Shown here one piece after another: positions 1 through 6,536 of a stretch of DNA of 9,699 nucleotides. Both the position numbers and the translations under genes were made by a program. The notes below the pieces were generated by a model that was not told the DNA's origin, made no database searches, and worked only from the letters and a program-made list of their open reading frames with translations. Within the stretch, counting starts at the first letter, position 1; the number at the start of each line of letters is the position of its first letter. The DNA is from Nitrospira sp. (GTDB lineage Bacteria; Nitrospirota; Nitrospiria; Nitrospirales; Nitrospiraceae): positions 1 through 9,699 of the forward strand of contig JACOEF010000512.1 of NCBI GenBank assembly GCA_024998705.1, in the 5' to 3' direction.

Positions 1-63
1 CGGTCGACATCCTGTTCAAGGATGCCTTCCTCCCTCACGACTCCGCGCGCCCGTCTCGCTGTG

Positions 64-102
64 CGACTCCGCACGTTCGCGACGAACCGTCATGAATAAT
101 GC
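64..102 (+). repeat. Intergenic repeat, copy A (downstream of the kinase gene)
   Basis: These 39 bases match copy B at 4802-4840 in 30 positions without gaps. The best conserved parts are CGACTCC, TTCG, ACGAACCGT, GAAT and ATGC. The centre contains GTTCG/CGAAC arms around CGA. The right part begins a larger inverted repeat, AACCGTC (85-91) with GACGGTT (110-116). It lies in the gap after the kinase stop codon. The function is unknown; a mobile palindromic repeat or a shared regulatory or RNA element are both possible. Confidence 0.45.
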
Positions 103-133
103 GGGCTAGGACGGTTTCAAATACGTAGTCACG

Positions 134-1579
134 TCAGGATGAGGTCATACTGTCCGGCTGGCGGCCGAGCGGCAAACGGATGGTAAATTGCGACCCTTTG
201 CCCGGCTCCGTGTCGACGAACACCGTCCCCCCGTGGGCTTCGACTATTCCTTTGACGATCGCCAACCCTAAGCCGACCCCTCCGGATTCCCGTGCCCTGG
301 CCTTGTCCACCCGATAGAACCGATCAAAGAGGAACGGCAAATGTTCCGCTTCAATTCCGGGGCCCGTGTCTCGGACCGCAATCTCAATCGATTCATCGCA
401 ACGGCGGAGTTGAACCGTGACCGAACCGCCGGGCGGCGTGTACTTCAGACCATTATCCAGCAGATTGATCAGCGCCTGTTTCAACCACTGTGCGTCCGCC
501 GAAATCGTGGGCACGGGCACCATATCGAGGGCGAGCGAGATCCGGCGGTCATCGGCCAGTAGCTTCAACTCGAGGACCAGTTCCTGCAGCAGGGGTTCCA
601 GTTCGAGAGGAGCGAGTTGTAACGGCGGCCGATCGCCGGTCACCTTGGTGAGCGTCAGCAGAGCCCTCGCCAGTGCGATCAGTTTCTCCACCTGTTCGAG
701 GTTCCCGATGAGGGCCTCACGATACTCCTCCGTGGATCTGGCCTTTTGAAGCGCGACTTCCAGATTCCCCTGCAACACGGTCAGCGGCGTTTGCATTTCG
801 TGGGCGGCATAATCGACAAACCGGCGCTGGCTTTCGCAGCTCTTCTGGAACCGGTCCATCATGGCGTTAAAGGCTTGTGTCAGGCGGTGAAACTCTTGAA
901 ACGGAGAATCCAGCGATAATCGCTCGCCCAGGTCTGCTTCCGACATGGTTTCCGCTCGCCGGCTCAACAGACTGATCGGCGTCAGAACCGTCCGCGCGAT
1001 CCAGGCGCTACGGGCCCACGCCACCAGGATGACGAGGCCCGATCCCAGCGCCAGCAGGATCGCGAGCCCCTTGAGCGTTTCCTGTGAAAAATGGAGCGAC
1101 TCCTCCGCCTGCAAAATATAGCGGACCTGGCCGCGCCTGGGCACTGGGATAGACACGCGGCGCACAGGGGCCCCCTCGCGCAAACGGACCACATCGAAGA
1201 CGGTCTGGCCCTGCTTGACCTGTGCGAGGAGGGATTCCGACACGGGAGGGCGAGGAACAACATCGGACCCCTTCCACAGCAGCTGTCCGTCGATCGACAG
1301 AACCCGGACGCTATGCGCGCCCTCCCGGAGTTCATGCTGTTCTTCCTGGCTGCGGCCTTTCTCCCCCAAGACGACCAATTCATCACTCGCCCCGCGGATC
1401 ACGTCCGGTCGCTGCTCGATAATACGTCCCAGCGTGTCCGCCAGTTCGAGCAACCGGCTATCGACATACCTGTTCAGCAGCGTTTCGCCCCCGATATAGA
1501 TCAGCGCCGAAAAACCGAGGAGCAGCCCTCCCATCAAAATCACGGCCGTCCGTCGGATCAACCGTCCCAGTGAATTCAC
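134..1579 (-). CDS. Sensor histidine kinase of a two-component system (CusS/OmpR-partner type)
   Basis: This 481-residue inner-membrane kinase should autophosphorylate on a histidine and pass the phosphate to the regulator encoded just upstream. Hydrophobic segments at about 12-34 and 171-189 bracket a periplasmic sensor region of about 135 residues. A HAMP-like linker follows (about 190-245). The HisKA H-box is AAHEMQTPL with His260. The ATPase domain shows the N-box around N372/N376 (INLLDNGLKYTP), DTGPGI at 404-409, FDRFYRVD at 418-425 and GVGLGLAIV at 434-442. All key residues are present, so it should be active. The start is GTG at 1579, overlapping the regulator stop as GTGA, with AGGA about 10 bases upstream; this implies translational coupling. 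The architecture resembles heavy-metal sensor kinases, but the signal cannot be read from the sequence and no metal-efflux gene is in view. Confidence 0.93.
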   Translation of the reverse strand: MNSLGRLIRRTAVILMGGLLLGFSALIYIGGETLLNRYVDSRLLELADTLGRIIEQRPDVIRGASDELVVLGEKGRSQEEQHELREGAHSVRVLSIDGQLLWKGSDVVPRPPVSESLLAQVKQGQTVFDVVRLREGAPVRRVSIPVPRRGQVRYILQAEESLHFSQETLKGLAILLALGSGLVILVAWARSAWIARTVLTPISLLSRRAETMSEADLGERLSLDSPFQEFHRLTQAFNAMMDRFQKSCESQRRFVDYAAHEMQTPLTVLQGNLEVALQKARSTEEYREALIGNLEQVEKLIALARALLTLTKVTGDRPPLQLAPLELEPLLQELVLELKLLADDRRISLALDMVPVPTISADAQWLKQALINLLDNGLKYTPPGGSVTVQLRRCDESIEIAVRDTGPGIEAEHLPFLFDRFYRVDKARARESGGVGLGLAIVKGIVEAHGGTVFVDTEPGKGSQFTIRLPLGRQPDSMTSS

Positions 1580-2259
1580 CGTCCGGTTTCCTCATCTTCC
1601 AGCATATACCCGGCCCCCCGCACAGTCGTAATCAACGCGGGTGAAAAATCGCGATCCATCTTCGCACGCAACGACCGGATATGCGCGTCCACGATATTCG
1701 TCATAGGGTCGTAACTGATGTCCCACACATGCTCGATGATGGCGGTCCTGGTCAGTACACGATTCTTTTTGCGCAAGAGAAATTCGAGCAGTGCATATTC
1801 CTTGTTCGTCAGCGCGATTTCGGTGCCGTTCCGGCACACGCGGTGAGTCGCCGGATCCAGCTCCAGGTCGGCGGCCGTCAGCCGCGTCTGCAGTGGGGGC
1901 CCGCCCCGCCGCAACAGAGCCCTCGCTCTCGCGAGGAGTTCCGCGAAGGCAAACGGTTTCGTCAAATAGTCGTCGGCGCCCAGATCCAGGCCGGAGACCT
2001 TATCCTGCACCGTATCGCGCGCGGTCAACAGCAAAACAGGCGCCGTCACACCGGTGCTGCGCAGACGGCGGCAGAGTGACAGCCCGTCGAGCGCCGGCAG
2101 CATAATGTCCAGGATCATCAGGTCGTACGGATTCGCGATGCCGAGCTCAAACCCCTGCTCGCCATTACAGGCGACGTCCACCGCATACCGTTCTTCCTTC
2201 AGTCCCTTCCGAATAAATTGCGCGAGATCGGAATCATCCTCGACGAGAAGAATACGCAT
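1576..2259 (-). CDS. OmpR/PhoB-family DNA-binding response regulator
   Basis: This 227-residue cytoplasmic transcription factor is the likely partner of the kinase gene it overlaps. The receiver domain (about 1-115) has the acidic pair D8/D9, phospho-acceptor D51 in DLMILDIMLP, the switch threonine T79 in LLLTA, and K101 in LTKPF. The winged-helix effector domain (about 128-222) has the usual LTNKEYALLEFLL, a recognition-helix region around TNIVDAHIRSLR, and the final hairpin TTVRGAGYML. The ATG at 2259 is chosen because MRILLVEDD is the canonical family N terminus and GGAG lies 11 bases upstream. The reading frame stays open upstream to 2340, but the extra 27 residues are arginine/proline-rich and unlike any receiver. 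Regulator first and kinase second is the usual order for this family. Targets are unknown; autoregulation is common but not shown here. Confidence 0.94.
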   Translation of the reverse strand: MRILLVEDDSDLAQFIRKGLKEERYAVDVACNGEQGFELGIANPYDLMILDIMLPALDGLSLCRRLRSTGVTAPVLLLTARDTVQDKVSGLDLGADDYLTKPFAFAELLARARALLRRGGPPLQTRLTAADLELDPATHRVCRNGTEIALTNKEYALLEFLLRKKNRVLTRTAIIEHVWDISYDPMTNIVDAHIRSLRAKMDRDFSPALITTVRGAGYMLEDEETGR

Positions 2260-2335
2260 GGCAATCAGTGCTCCGAACCGGCCGGACGGTGAAGAGAAAG
2301 AAAGACGGCGAGGCCTCCCGCACGGGGCCCTCACC

Positions 2336-2364
2336 ATCATATTAATACATCAACCTGGCCCTAA
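2336..2364 (-). promoter_or_regulatory. Candidate sigma70-type promoter for the regulator-kinase operon
   Basis: Reading the minus strand, TTAGGG (2364-2359) and TATGAT (2341-2336) are separated by 17 bases. They sit in a small AT-rich patch about 75 bases upstream of the regulator start. The -10 element is good (5 of 6) but the -35 is weak, which would suit a promoter needing an activator. It is the only promoter-like pair I found in this gap. Confidence 0.35.
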
Positions 2365-2410
2365 TCGATCAGAGAGAGGGTCCTAAGGGAAGTGAGGCTC
2401 GGGTACGTGA

Positions 2411-2443
2411 GAACGAAATCCCCTGGAGACGGCACCCAGGGGA
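2411..2443 (-). terminator. Intrinsic terminator after the glycosyltransferase-like gene
   Basis: A perfect 8-bp inverted repeat, TCCCCTGG (2419-2426) and CCAGGGGA (2436-2443), has a 9-base loop. On the minus strand it is followed by TTTCGTTCTC, a short and imperfect T-tract. It lies about 55 bases past the stop of the truncated glycosyltransferase gene and separates that gene from the downstream regulator operon. Confidence 0.6.
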
Positions 2444-2498
2444 ACGGAGAACGCGCGACGACCAGCGAGCCCGGCAGGCACTCGCCGACCGGCCGGCA

Positions 2499-3164
2499 TT
2501 AGTATGGAAATGTCGCGACAGACCCCTGTTCAGCGCGGCCACCGTTCAGGCTCCGGACAGAACGCGAGTGAGGAGCCGCACGTTCCGGGCGGCCAAAACC
2601 GATCGCACTCCATTCATACACCGTCTCATATGCGCGTGCAATCTTCGCAACGGCCGCCGGGCGCTTGTTCGCCTCAAGCATGTCCTCATACGGAATCACG
2701 GCCTGCCAATTCAGATCCGGCGCGTGGGTGATTTGCTCCGCAGACGTCGCGATCAAGGCCAGCTCCTTAAACTCACGATAGACCCTGATGACTTCGGGGA
2801 CATCCAGAGATTCATACACCGTCGCGACGATCGGAATCGAGCTACGACACATCAACGACAAACAGGACAGGCCCGAATGCACGTGGATGATGTCGAGCGC
2901 CGGCACCGTGGCAAACGCTTTCTCCAGTGCGAGCATCGCCAGGGCCTCCGCCAGATGGCGTTTCGGGGCAGGATACGATTGCATCGAAAACGGAGCGACC
3001 GGGACTACAGTCCCGGCTGTCCTGCTGTCCCCGCTGGCAAAAACCGTCACGTCATGTCCCAACCGGGTGAATTGCTCCGTCAAATGGAAGATCATTCCGC
3101 CTTGCGGGTGCTGACTCTCGACTGAAACCTGTTCCCAAAACGGGCTGATGTGGCCAATCCGCAT
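2499..3164 (-). CDS. Truncated GT4-like glycosyltransferase: N-terminal domain only
   Basis: The 221-residue product begins like a GT-B fold glycosyltransferase. MRIGHISPFW is followed by the glycine loop and helix (QGGMIFHLTEQFTRLGHDVTVF), then ASGDSRT, DIIHVHSG at 91-98 and the PEVIRVYREF stretch (123-132). This matches the first Rossmann domain of GT4 enzymes up to the LNWQAVIP hinge at 151-158. In the family that hinge is normally followed by NGID and about 170-180 residues forming the nucleotide-sugar domain, with an EPFGL..EAMACGTPV motif. None of that is present. Instead a short tail, AVAKIARAYETVYEW (171-185), looks like the last helix of the same family, suggesting an in-frame internal deletion. 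The ATG at 3164 has AGGGA about 9 bases upstream, so it is probably still translated. It should lack transferase activity. A functional N-domain protein cannot be excluded. Confidence 0.75.
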   Translation of the reverse strand: MRIGHISPFWEQVSVESQHPQGGMIFHLTEQFTRLGHDVTVFASGDSRTAGTVVPVAPFSMQSYPAPKRHLAEALAMLALEKAFATVPALDIIHVHSGLSCLSLMCRSSIPIVATVYESLDVPEVIRVYREFKELALIATSAEQITHAPDLNWQAVIPYEDMLEANKRPAAVAKIARAYETVYEWSAIGFGRPERAAPHSRSVRSLNGGRAEQGSVATFPY

Positions 3165-3537
3165 TGTGTGTTCCCTTTGTCCGACCCAGCCGCGGACGTG
3201 CCCTTCACACTCGCCGGCATCGGCGCACGCGAGTGATCGACGACGGGTCAGCGGCGGTCGCTGTGATGAATCTTATGGTTCTGAGGGGGCATGACGGGCA
3301 GCCGTGTACGCCGCCCGCTCTACATTCAAAGAAAATGTACAACGGCCATCATTAGAATTCGGCGAAGAGGGAGTGAAGTCATCATGAAGTGATCGCATGA
3401 TGCCCGAGACGTGGAGCCGTCGTGCGACGTCTCAAGCAAGCGGGTCTGCAGGGGGCGGCTTATCGGGACGTTCAGGAAAGGGCTGCGCGACGTTCGGACA
3501 AACGGCACCGCTCGATGGCCTGTGCCGTCCTTCACCG
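3165..3537. other. Intergenic stretch with several short inverted repeats, no gene seen
   Basis: I see no credible gene in these 373 bases; open frames here have low-complexity or arginine-rich translations and no convincing ribosome binding sites. The stretch holds an AT-rich patch with TACATT/AATGTA arms (3321-3326 and 3334-3339, 7-base loop). It also has two adjacent inverted repeats: CATCATG/CATGATG (3380-3386, 3396-3402) and GAGACGT/ACGTCTC (3406-3412, 3427-3433). The promoter of the minus-strand gene at 3164 should lie here, but I could not single out a convincing -10/-35 pair. Confidence 0.5.
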
Positions 3538-3576
3538 GTAACAAAACGGGGGCAGCCACCTATGTGACTGCCCCCG
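3538..3576 (-). terminator. Strong intrinsic terminator of the Tim44-like gene
   Basis: The arms CGGGGGCAG (3547-3555) and CTGCCCCCG (3568-3576) form a 9-bp GC-rich stem. An inner CAC/GTG extension lies beyond one mismatch, with a CTAT loop. On the minus strand the stem is followed by TTTTGTTAC. It lies about 65 bases after the stop codon of the minus-strand gene at 3643. Confidence 0.85.
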
Positions 3577-3642
3577 CTTCACACCAGTACAAACCCGCCA
3601 GACCCGCCGAGGGGATCTCAGGCGAACGTTGGCACCATCCCG

Positions 3643-4677
3643 CTACGCCACCTGCTGAATCGCCGACAGCAGCCACTTCCCGCGCCCGAATCGCATAAAC
3701 GTCCAGACCTCGGTGGTCTCGATCGGCTGCGCCTCACTCCCCTCGACCACATACCCCGGCTCGTCCGGTTGCTTCGCCGCCGATACCGTGTAATCGCGGG
3801 CACTCCAGCTCAAACTCACCGTAGCATATCGGGTTGCGCCTTCACTCCACGACTCTTTCACCTCGGCCCGGCCCAGAACCACATCCTCGACACGATTGAT
3901 CACACCTTCGCTGGCCTGTTCGGCCAGCCCGTTGCTGAAATACTCCAGCATCTCGGGCGTCACCAGCCCCCGCAAGGCGGACAAATCCTGCTTGCCCCAG
4001 GCGGTCTGAATATCAGTCAGCGATTGCTGAAAGGACGCCTTGTCGGCGGAGGTAACCTCCTCTACGACGGCAGCCGACCCCAGCCCGGCCGATGAAGATT
4101 CCGCCAGCAGAGACCCGCTCACCGCGCTGCTTCGTCGGAGTCCCGTAAAATCCGGAGCCGGTGTCCGTCGTGAACGCATATACCACCACAAGGCGCCGGC
4201 CCCCATCACCATGAGCAACAGCAGCATGCCGTTGGAACCGGCCCCGGCCGCTTGGCCGCCCTCTCCGATCTGCTCACCCGCTTCGTTCATCCGCGCACTG
4301 CTGTCGGTGGCTCCGAAGATCATATGGCCCAACCACGTTCCGGCAAGACCACCCGCAATGCCGGCCAACAGAGGATTCCGTTGAAACCACGATCCCTGCG
4401 CGGCAGGCGCAGGCCTGGCCGTAGAAGCCGGTGTATTGGCCATGGACGGCGGCGGGCTCGTGGCCTGCCTGGCGGTCGTGGATTGTTCAATCGACTTCGC
4501 GCCGTTGTCTGGATAGGTGCGTGACCCGCGACTGCCCATGCTGCCCGATGAACTACTGCCGCGCGACCCGCTGGAGAACCCTCCCCCCGATCCCCCCCGC
4601 GCCTTCGCGAAGGACATCGTCGGCACGCCGACCAAAGACAACACAAGACATGCAGCCATCAATTTAGTGGTATTCAA
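3643..4677 (-). CDS. Exported Tim44-like domain protein with low-complexity N terminus
   Basis: The product has 344 residues. It starts with a signal peptide (about 1-24, hydrophobic core LMAACLVLSLVGV, ending SFA). A Gly/Ser/Arg-rich tract (27-53, GGSGGGFSSGSRGS) and a Pro/Ala/Thr-rich linker follow. Next come a glycine-zipper-like hydrophobic patch (104-122) and a clear membrane helix (about 150-166) followed by RSRR. The C-terminal region (about 213-343) fits the Tim44-like fold: FQQSLTDIQTAWGKQDLSALRGLVTPEM, then alternating strands ending in VWTFMRFGRGKWLLSAIQQ. Bacterial proteins with this layout are widespread but their role is poorly known. The start is TTG at 4677, preceded by AAAGGA with 8 bases of spacing; no other start has a comparable site. 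It seems to be a single-gene unit with its own terminator. Confidence 0.85.
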   Translation of the reverse strand: MNTTKLMAACLVLSLVGVPTMSFAKARGGSGGGFSSGSRGSSSSGSMGSRGSRTYPDNGAKSIEQSTTARQATSPPPSMANTPASTARPAPAAQGSWFQRNPLLAGIAGGLAGTWLGHMIFGATDSSARMNEAGEQIGEGGQAAGAGSNGMLLLLMVMGAGALWWYMRSRRTPAPDFTGLRRSSAVSGSLLAESSSAGLGSAAVVEEVTSADKASFQQSLTDIQTAWGKQDLSALRGLVTPEMLEYFSNGLAEQASEGVINRVEDVVLGRAEVKESWSEGATRYATVSLSWSARDYTVSAAKQPDEPGYVVEGSEAQPIETTEVWTFMRFGRGKWLLSAIQQVA

Positions 4678-5021
4678 GCGATACGTCCTTTCTATGGAAC
4701 GTGAGAACAGTCTGGAACCTCACCCGCATCATGCATGAGCGCGTCTACGGCCAGCGCCGATCCGCTGCGGCAACAAACCGTTGGCCGGCGGGCTCGCGAT
4801 ACGACTCCTCGATTTCGTAACGAACCGTTAGGAATCATGCAGACGAAGATCATCCTAACAGCAATACCGGAAGAAAACCTAGCGTTCATCCCCGGCTCCT
4901 GCGAATCGCATGGCGGCTGGGCTTCCTAGTAAGATAGTCTTCACGCATTCGTCCGGCGCTCTCGTCTCTGGAAACGACGCGAACCTCGCCGTGAACGGAC
5001 CTCGCCTCGAAAGGAGTCATC
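4678..5021. other. Divergent intergenic region
   Basis: This 344-base gap separates the Tim44-like gene (leftward) from the small gene at 5022 (rightward), so promoters for both should lie here. It contains repeat copy B, the GTTAGGA/TCCTAAC inverted repeat and a small palindrome, TGCGA-A-TCGCA, at 4900-4910. I found no convincing -35/-10 pair for either direction and no further gene. Confidence 0.5.
4802..4840 (+). repeat. Intergenic repeat, copy B (upstream of the Tim44-like gene)
   Basis: This is the second copy of the element at 64-102, 30 of 39 positions identical. Here the centre is the palindrome TTCGT-A-ACGAA. It too is followed by an inverted repeat, GTTAGGA (4827-4833) with TCCTAAC (4853-4859). 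The arm sequences differ from copy A, yet a hairpin starts at nearly the same place. It sits between the Tim44-like gene (minus) and the 49-residue gene (plus). Confidence 0.45.
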
Positions 5022-5171
5022 GTGAAACAGGGCTATCGATTGATCGTGGTGGATAAAGACGGTGTATTGGTGTCGGAATTCCAACTGACGGAGCAGGCGT
5101 TGGCCGCACCGGAGGCGTTCGTCACCGCACTGAAGGAATCAGTCGAAGCCATCGAAGAGGCGGAACCGTGA
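5022..5171 (+). CDS. Small conserved-looking hypothetical protein (49 aa)
   Basis: The frame starts with GTG at 5022. AAAGGAG lies five bases upstream, one of the best ribosome binding sites in the window, and this is the main reason to accept so short a gene. The product begins MKQGYRLIVVDKDGVLV. The first half alternates hydrophobic and polar residues as in a beta hairpin (YRLIVVDKDG-VLVSEFQL). The second half (about 25-49) is probably helical and acidic (TALKESVEAIEEAEP). It has no signal peptide, membrane segment or cysteine, so it should be cytoplasmic. I do not recognise a family and assign no function. Its nearest downstream neighbour is the metacaspase gene, 412 bases away behind its own promoter-like element, so they need not be co-transcribed. 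Confidence 0.6.
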   Translation: MKQGYRLIVVDKDGVLVSEFQLTEQALAAPEAFVTALKESVEAIEEAEP

Positions 5172-5307
5172 TGGTTACGCCCTCCCGATGTGTTGGCAAC
5201 CATCGCCGCAACAACTCATATCCACCTGGACTCAGGAGGCAGCAATGATGGGTTAGGTGGTGGTCGGCACCTCTTCCGTCTGGCCCTGCTCCCCACTGGC
5301 TCTATTC

Positions 5308-5336
5308 CAGCTCATCCCCACTCGCGCGGGGAACAC
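5308..5336 (-). repeat. Solitary type I-E CRISPR-repeat-like sequence
   Basis: On the plus strand it reads TCATCCCC, then ACTCGCG, then CGGGGAACAC, with four more bases in front. Compared by eye with the remembered E. coli I-E repeat (reverse complement), 23 of 29 positions agree. Agreement is best in the flanking handles (ATCCCC and GGGGAAC). The CCCC/GGGG stem (5316-5319, 5328-5331) is kept, but the next pair is an A-C mismatch, which suggests decay. No second full repeat lies 61 bases to either side, so this is not an array. It could be an array remnant, a repeat-derived regulatory RNA or chance. Confidence 0.5.
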
Positions 5337-5461
5337 AAAGAAACGCGGCTTGCCCGGACGACCTTGAGTCACTCCTGCCGATCGGGCACGGGCCGGTTCG
5401 TCAGGTTGGGGGATGCGACCTATGGAGAGAACGCTGCGCGGTTCCCTGCCGCCGATGGATT

Positions 5462-5477
5462 CAAATACCAGTATTTG
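5462..5477. promoter_or_regulatory. 16-bp palindrome, probable operator of the metacaspase operon
   Basis: CAAATAC (5462-5468) and GTATTTG (5471-5477) are perfect inverted arms around CA. The element is AT-rich in GC-rich surroundings and ends 14 bases before the TTGACA box at 5492. Position and symmetry fit the site of a dimeric transcription factor acting just upstream of the promoter. The regulator is unknown. Confidence 0.5.
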
Positions 5478-5491
5478 CCGCATGCTCTCCG

Positions 5492-5520
5492 TTGACAGAT
5501 TGCGTGGTAACGACTACCGT
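5492..5520 (+). promoter_or_regulatory. Candidate promoter of the metacaspase operon
   Basis: A perfect TTGACA (5492-5497) is followed after 17 bases by TACCGT (5515-5520), a poor -10 (3 of 6). Transcription would start near 5527, leaving about 57 bases of leader before the ATG at 5584. The strong -35 with weak -10 is compatible with regulated expression. Confidence 0.4.
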
Positions 5521-5583
5521 ACCGCCATCTTTTGGCAGCAACAATTTCATTCTGATCGTTTCTCACCGACCACGGAGGTACAT

Positions 5584-6495
5584 ATGGCAAAGACCACCTC
5601 GTCATCCAGCAGCAACCCGAAGGGACTCTCCTTGCACATCGGGCTGAACGCCGTGAGCCCCGCCACCTATGGCGGTTGGAGCGGCGACCTCGCGGCCTGT
5701 GAGTTCGATGCGAAGGACATGGCGGCGATCGCCACGTCGCGCGGCATGAAAGCCACCATGTTGCTGACCAAGCAAGGCACACGAGCCAAGACATTGGCGG
5801 CCATGCGCAAGGCGGCGAAGCAACTGCGGAAAGGCGACTTCTTTTTTCTGACCTATTCGGGCCATGGTGGTCAGGTCCCCGACATCACAGGCGAGGAAAC
5901 CGACAAGCAAGACGAAACCTGGTGTCTGTTCGACGGCCAGCTCATCGACGACGAGTTGTATTTCGAATTGAGCCGCTTCGCGGCGGGCGTGCGCATCCTG
6001 GTGTTGTCTGATAGCTGCCATAGCGGCACCGTCACCCGCAACCTGCCTCCGCAGTTCGAGCACACCACCGCGCTCAGGCGCTCAAAAATGATGCCGATCT
6101 CCGTCGGGCTCCGCACCTATCGGGAGCACCGGAAGTTCTACGACACCTTGCAGCAGGGCGTCGCGAAGGCTGCCGGCAAGACCTCAACGGCGGACCCGGA
6201 TAGCATACTCGGCCAACTGGCCGTGAGTCCGCGCCTGACGACCATCGCGAAGGCATTCAAACCATCCGTGATCCTGATCTCAGGCTGCCAGGACAACCAG
6301 ACCTCCATGGACGGCGAGCAGAACGGGGCATTCACCGAACAGTTGCTGAAAGTCTGGAATCATGGGAACTACAGCGGGAACTATGCCAAGTTCCACGCCG
6401 CCATCCGGGCGGGATTGCCGGCCAGCCAGACACCCAATCTGTTTACGCTCGGAGCCGTCGCCCGGTTCTTGCGGCAACAGCCGTTCTCGGTCTGA
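5584..6495 (+). CDS. Metacaspase/caspase-like peptidase (family C14)
   Basis: The 303-residue product has the p20 features of the caspase fold. [10 protein letters not shown] (17-26) is the first strand, DAKDMAAIA (42-50) the first helix, YSGHGGQ (91-97) carries catalytic His94, and LSDSCHSG (141-148) carries catalytic Cys145. Later, [22 protein letters not shown] (231-252) matches the conserved p10-side segment of bacterial metacaspases. Such enzymes usually cleave after Arg or Lys, and some are calcium-activated. There is no signal peptide or membrane helix, so it should be cytoplasmic, and no extra prodomain beyond a short Ser-rich start. The ATG at 5584 is chosen because GGAGG lies five bases upstream; the longer frame from 5413 adds an unlikely N terminus. 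The next gene starts 41 bases downstream on the same strand and is probably co-transcribed. Proposed roles for the family include stress response and programmed cell death; nothing here settles which applies. Confidence 0.9.
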   Translation: MAKTTSSSSSNPKGLSLHIGLNAVSPATYGGWSGDLAACEFDAKDMAAIATSRGMKATMLLTKQGTRAKTLAAMRKAAKQLRKGDFFFLTYSGHGGQVPDITGEETDKQDETWCLFDGQLIDDELYFELSRFAAGVRILVLSDSCHSGTVTRNLPPQFEHTTALRRSKMMPISVGLRTYREHRKFYDTLQQGVAKAAGKTSTADPDSILGQLAVSPRLTTIAKAFKPSVILISGCQDNQTSMDGEQNGAFTEQLLKVWNHGNYSGNYAKFHAAIRAGLPASQTPNLFTLGAVARFLRQQPFSV

Positions 6496-6536
6496 CAAAC
6501 GTTCGCAGGGAACGCATCCCCCGGGAGCTGACGCGT

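Larger units (their letters stand above)
5172..5583. other. Long leader region upstream of the metacaspase gene
   Basis: These 412 bases hold no gene I can support. They contain the CRISPR-repeat-like 29-mer (5308-5336), a related half unit TCCCCACT at 5290-5297, a 16-bp palindrome (5462-5477) and a promoter-like TTGACA (5492-5497). The frames open across it give arginine/proline-rich translations and lack ribosome binding sites. The metacaspase frame stays open up to 5413, but that extension is not family-like. Confidence 0.55.

Noticed and set aside
85..116. AACCGTC/GACGGTT hairpin as terminator of the kinase gene
   Set aside because: No T-tract follows on the minus strand, so it is described only as part of the intergenic repeat.
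2260..2340. N-terminal extension of the response regulator frame
   Set aside because: Arginine/proline/serine-rich residues unlike any receiver domain; the canonical MRILLVEDD start lies at 2259 and the candidate promoter overlaps the extension start.
3326..3559. 77-residue open frame on the minus strand
   Set aside because: Overlaps the terminator hairpin of the upstream gene, has no ribosome binding site and no family-like sequence.
3411..3698. 95-residue open frame on the plus strand
   Set aside because: It runs through the terminator and into the 3' end of the Tim44-like gene on the other strand; low-complexity translation.
5247..5397. A CRISPR array around the repeat-like 29-mer
   Set aside because: The positions expected for neighbouring repeats (5247-5275 and 5369-5397) show only background similarity, so only a single unit can be supported.
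5190..5495. 101-residue open frame on the plus strand
   Set aside because: No ribosome binding site, biased composition, and it covers the CRISPR-like repeat, the palindrome and the promoter box.
5413..5583. N-terminal extension of the metacaspase frame
   Set aside because: The extra 57 residues do not look like the family, there is no ribosome binding site at 5413, and the extension runs over the palindrome and promoter; ATG 5584 has GGAGG at five bases.
5602..6063. 153-residue minus-strand frame opposite the metacaspase
   Set aside because: Shadow frame of a gene with intact catalytic motifs on the plus strand.
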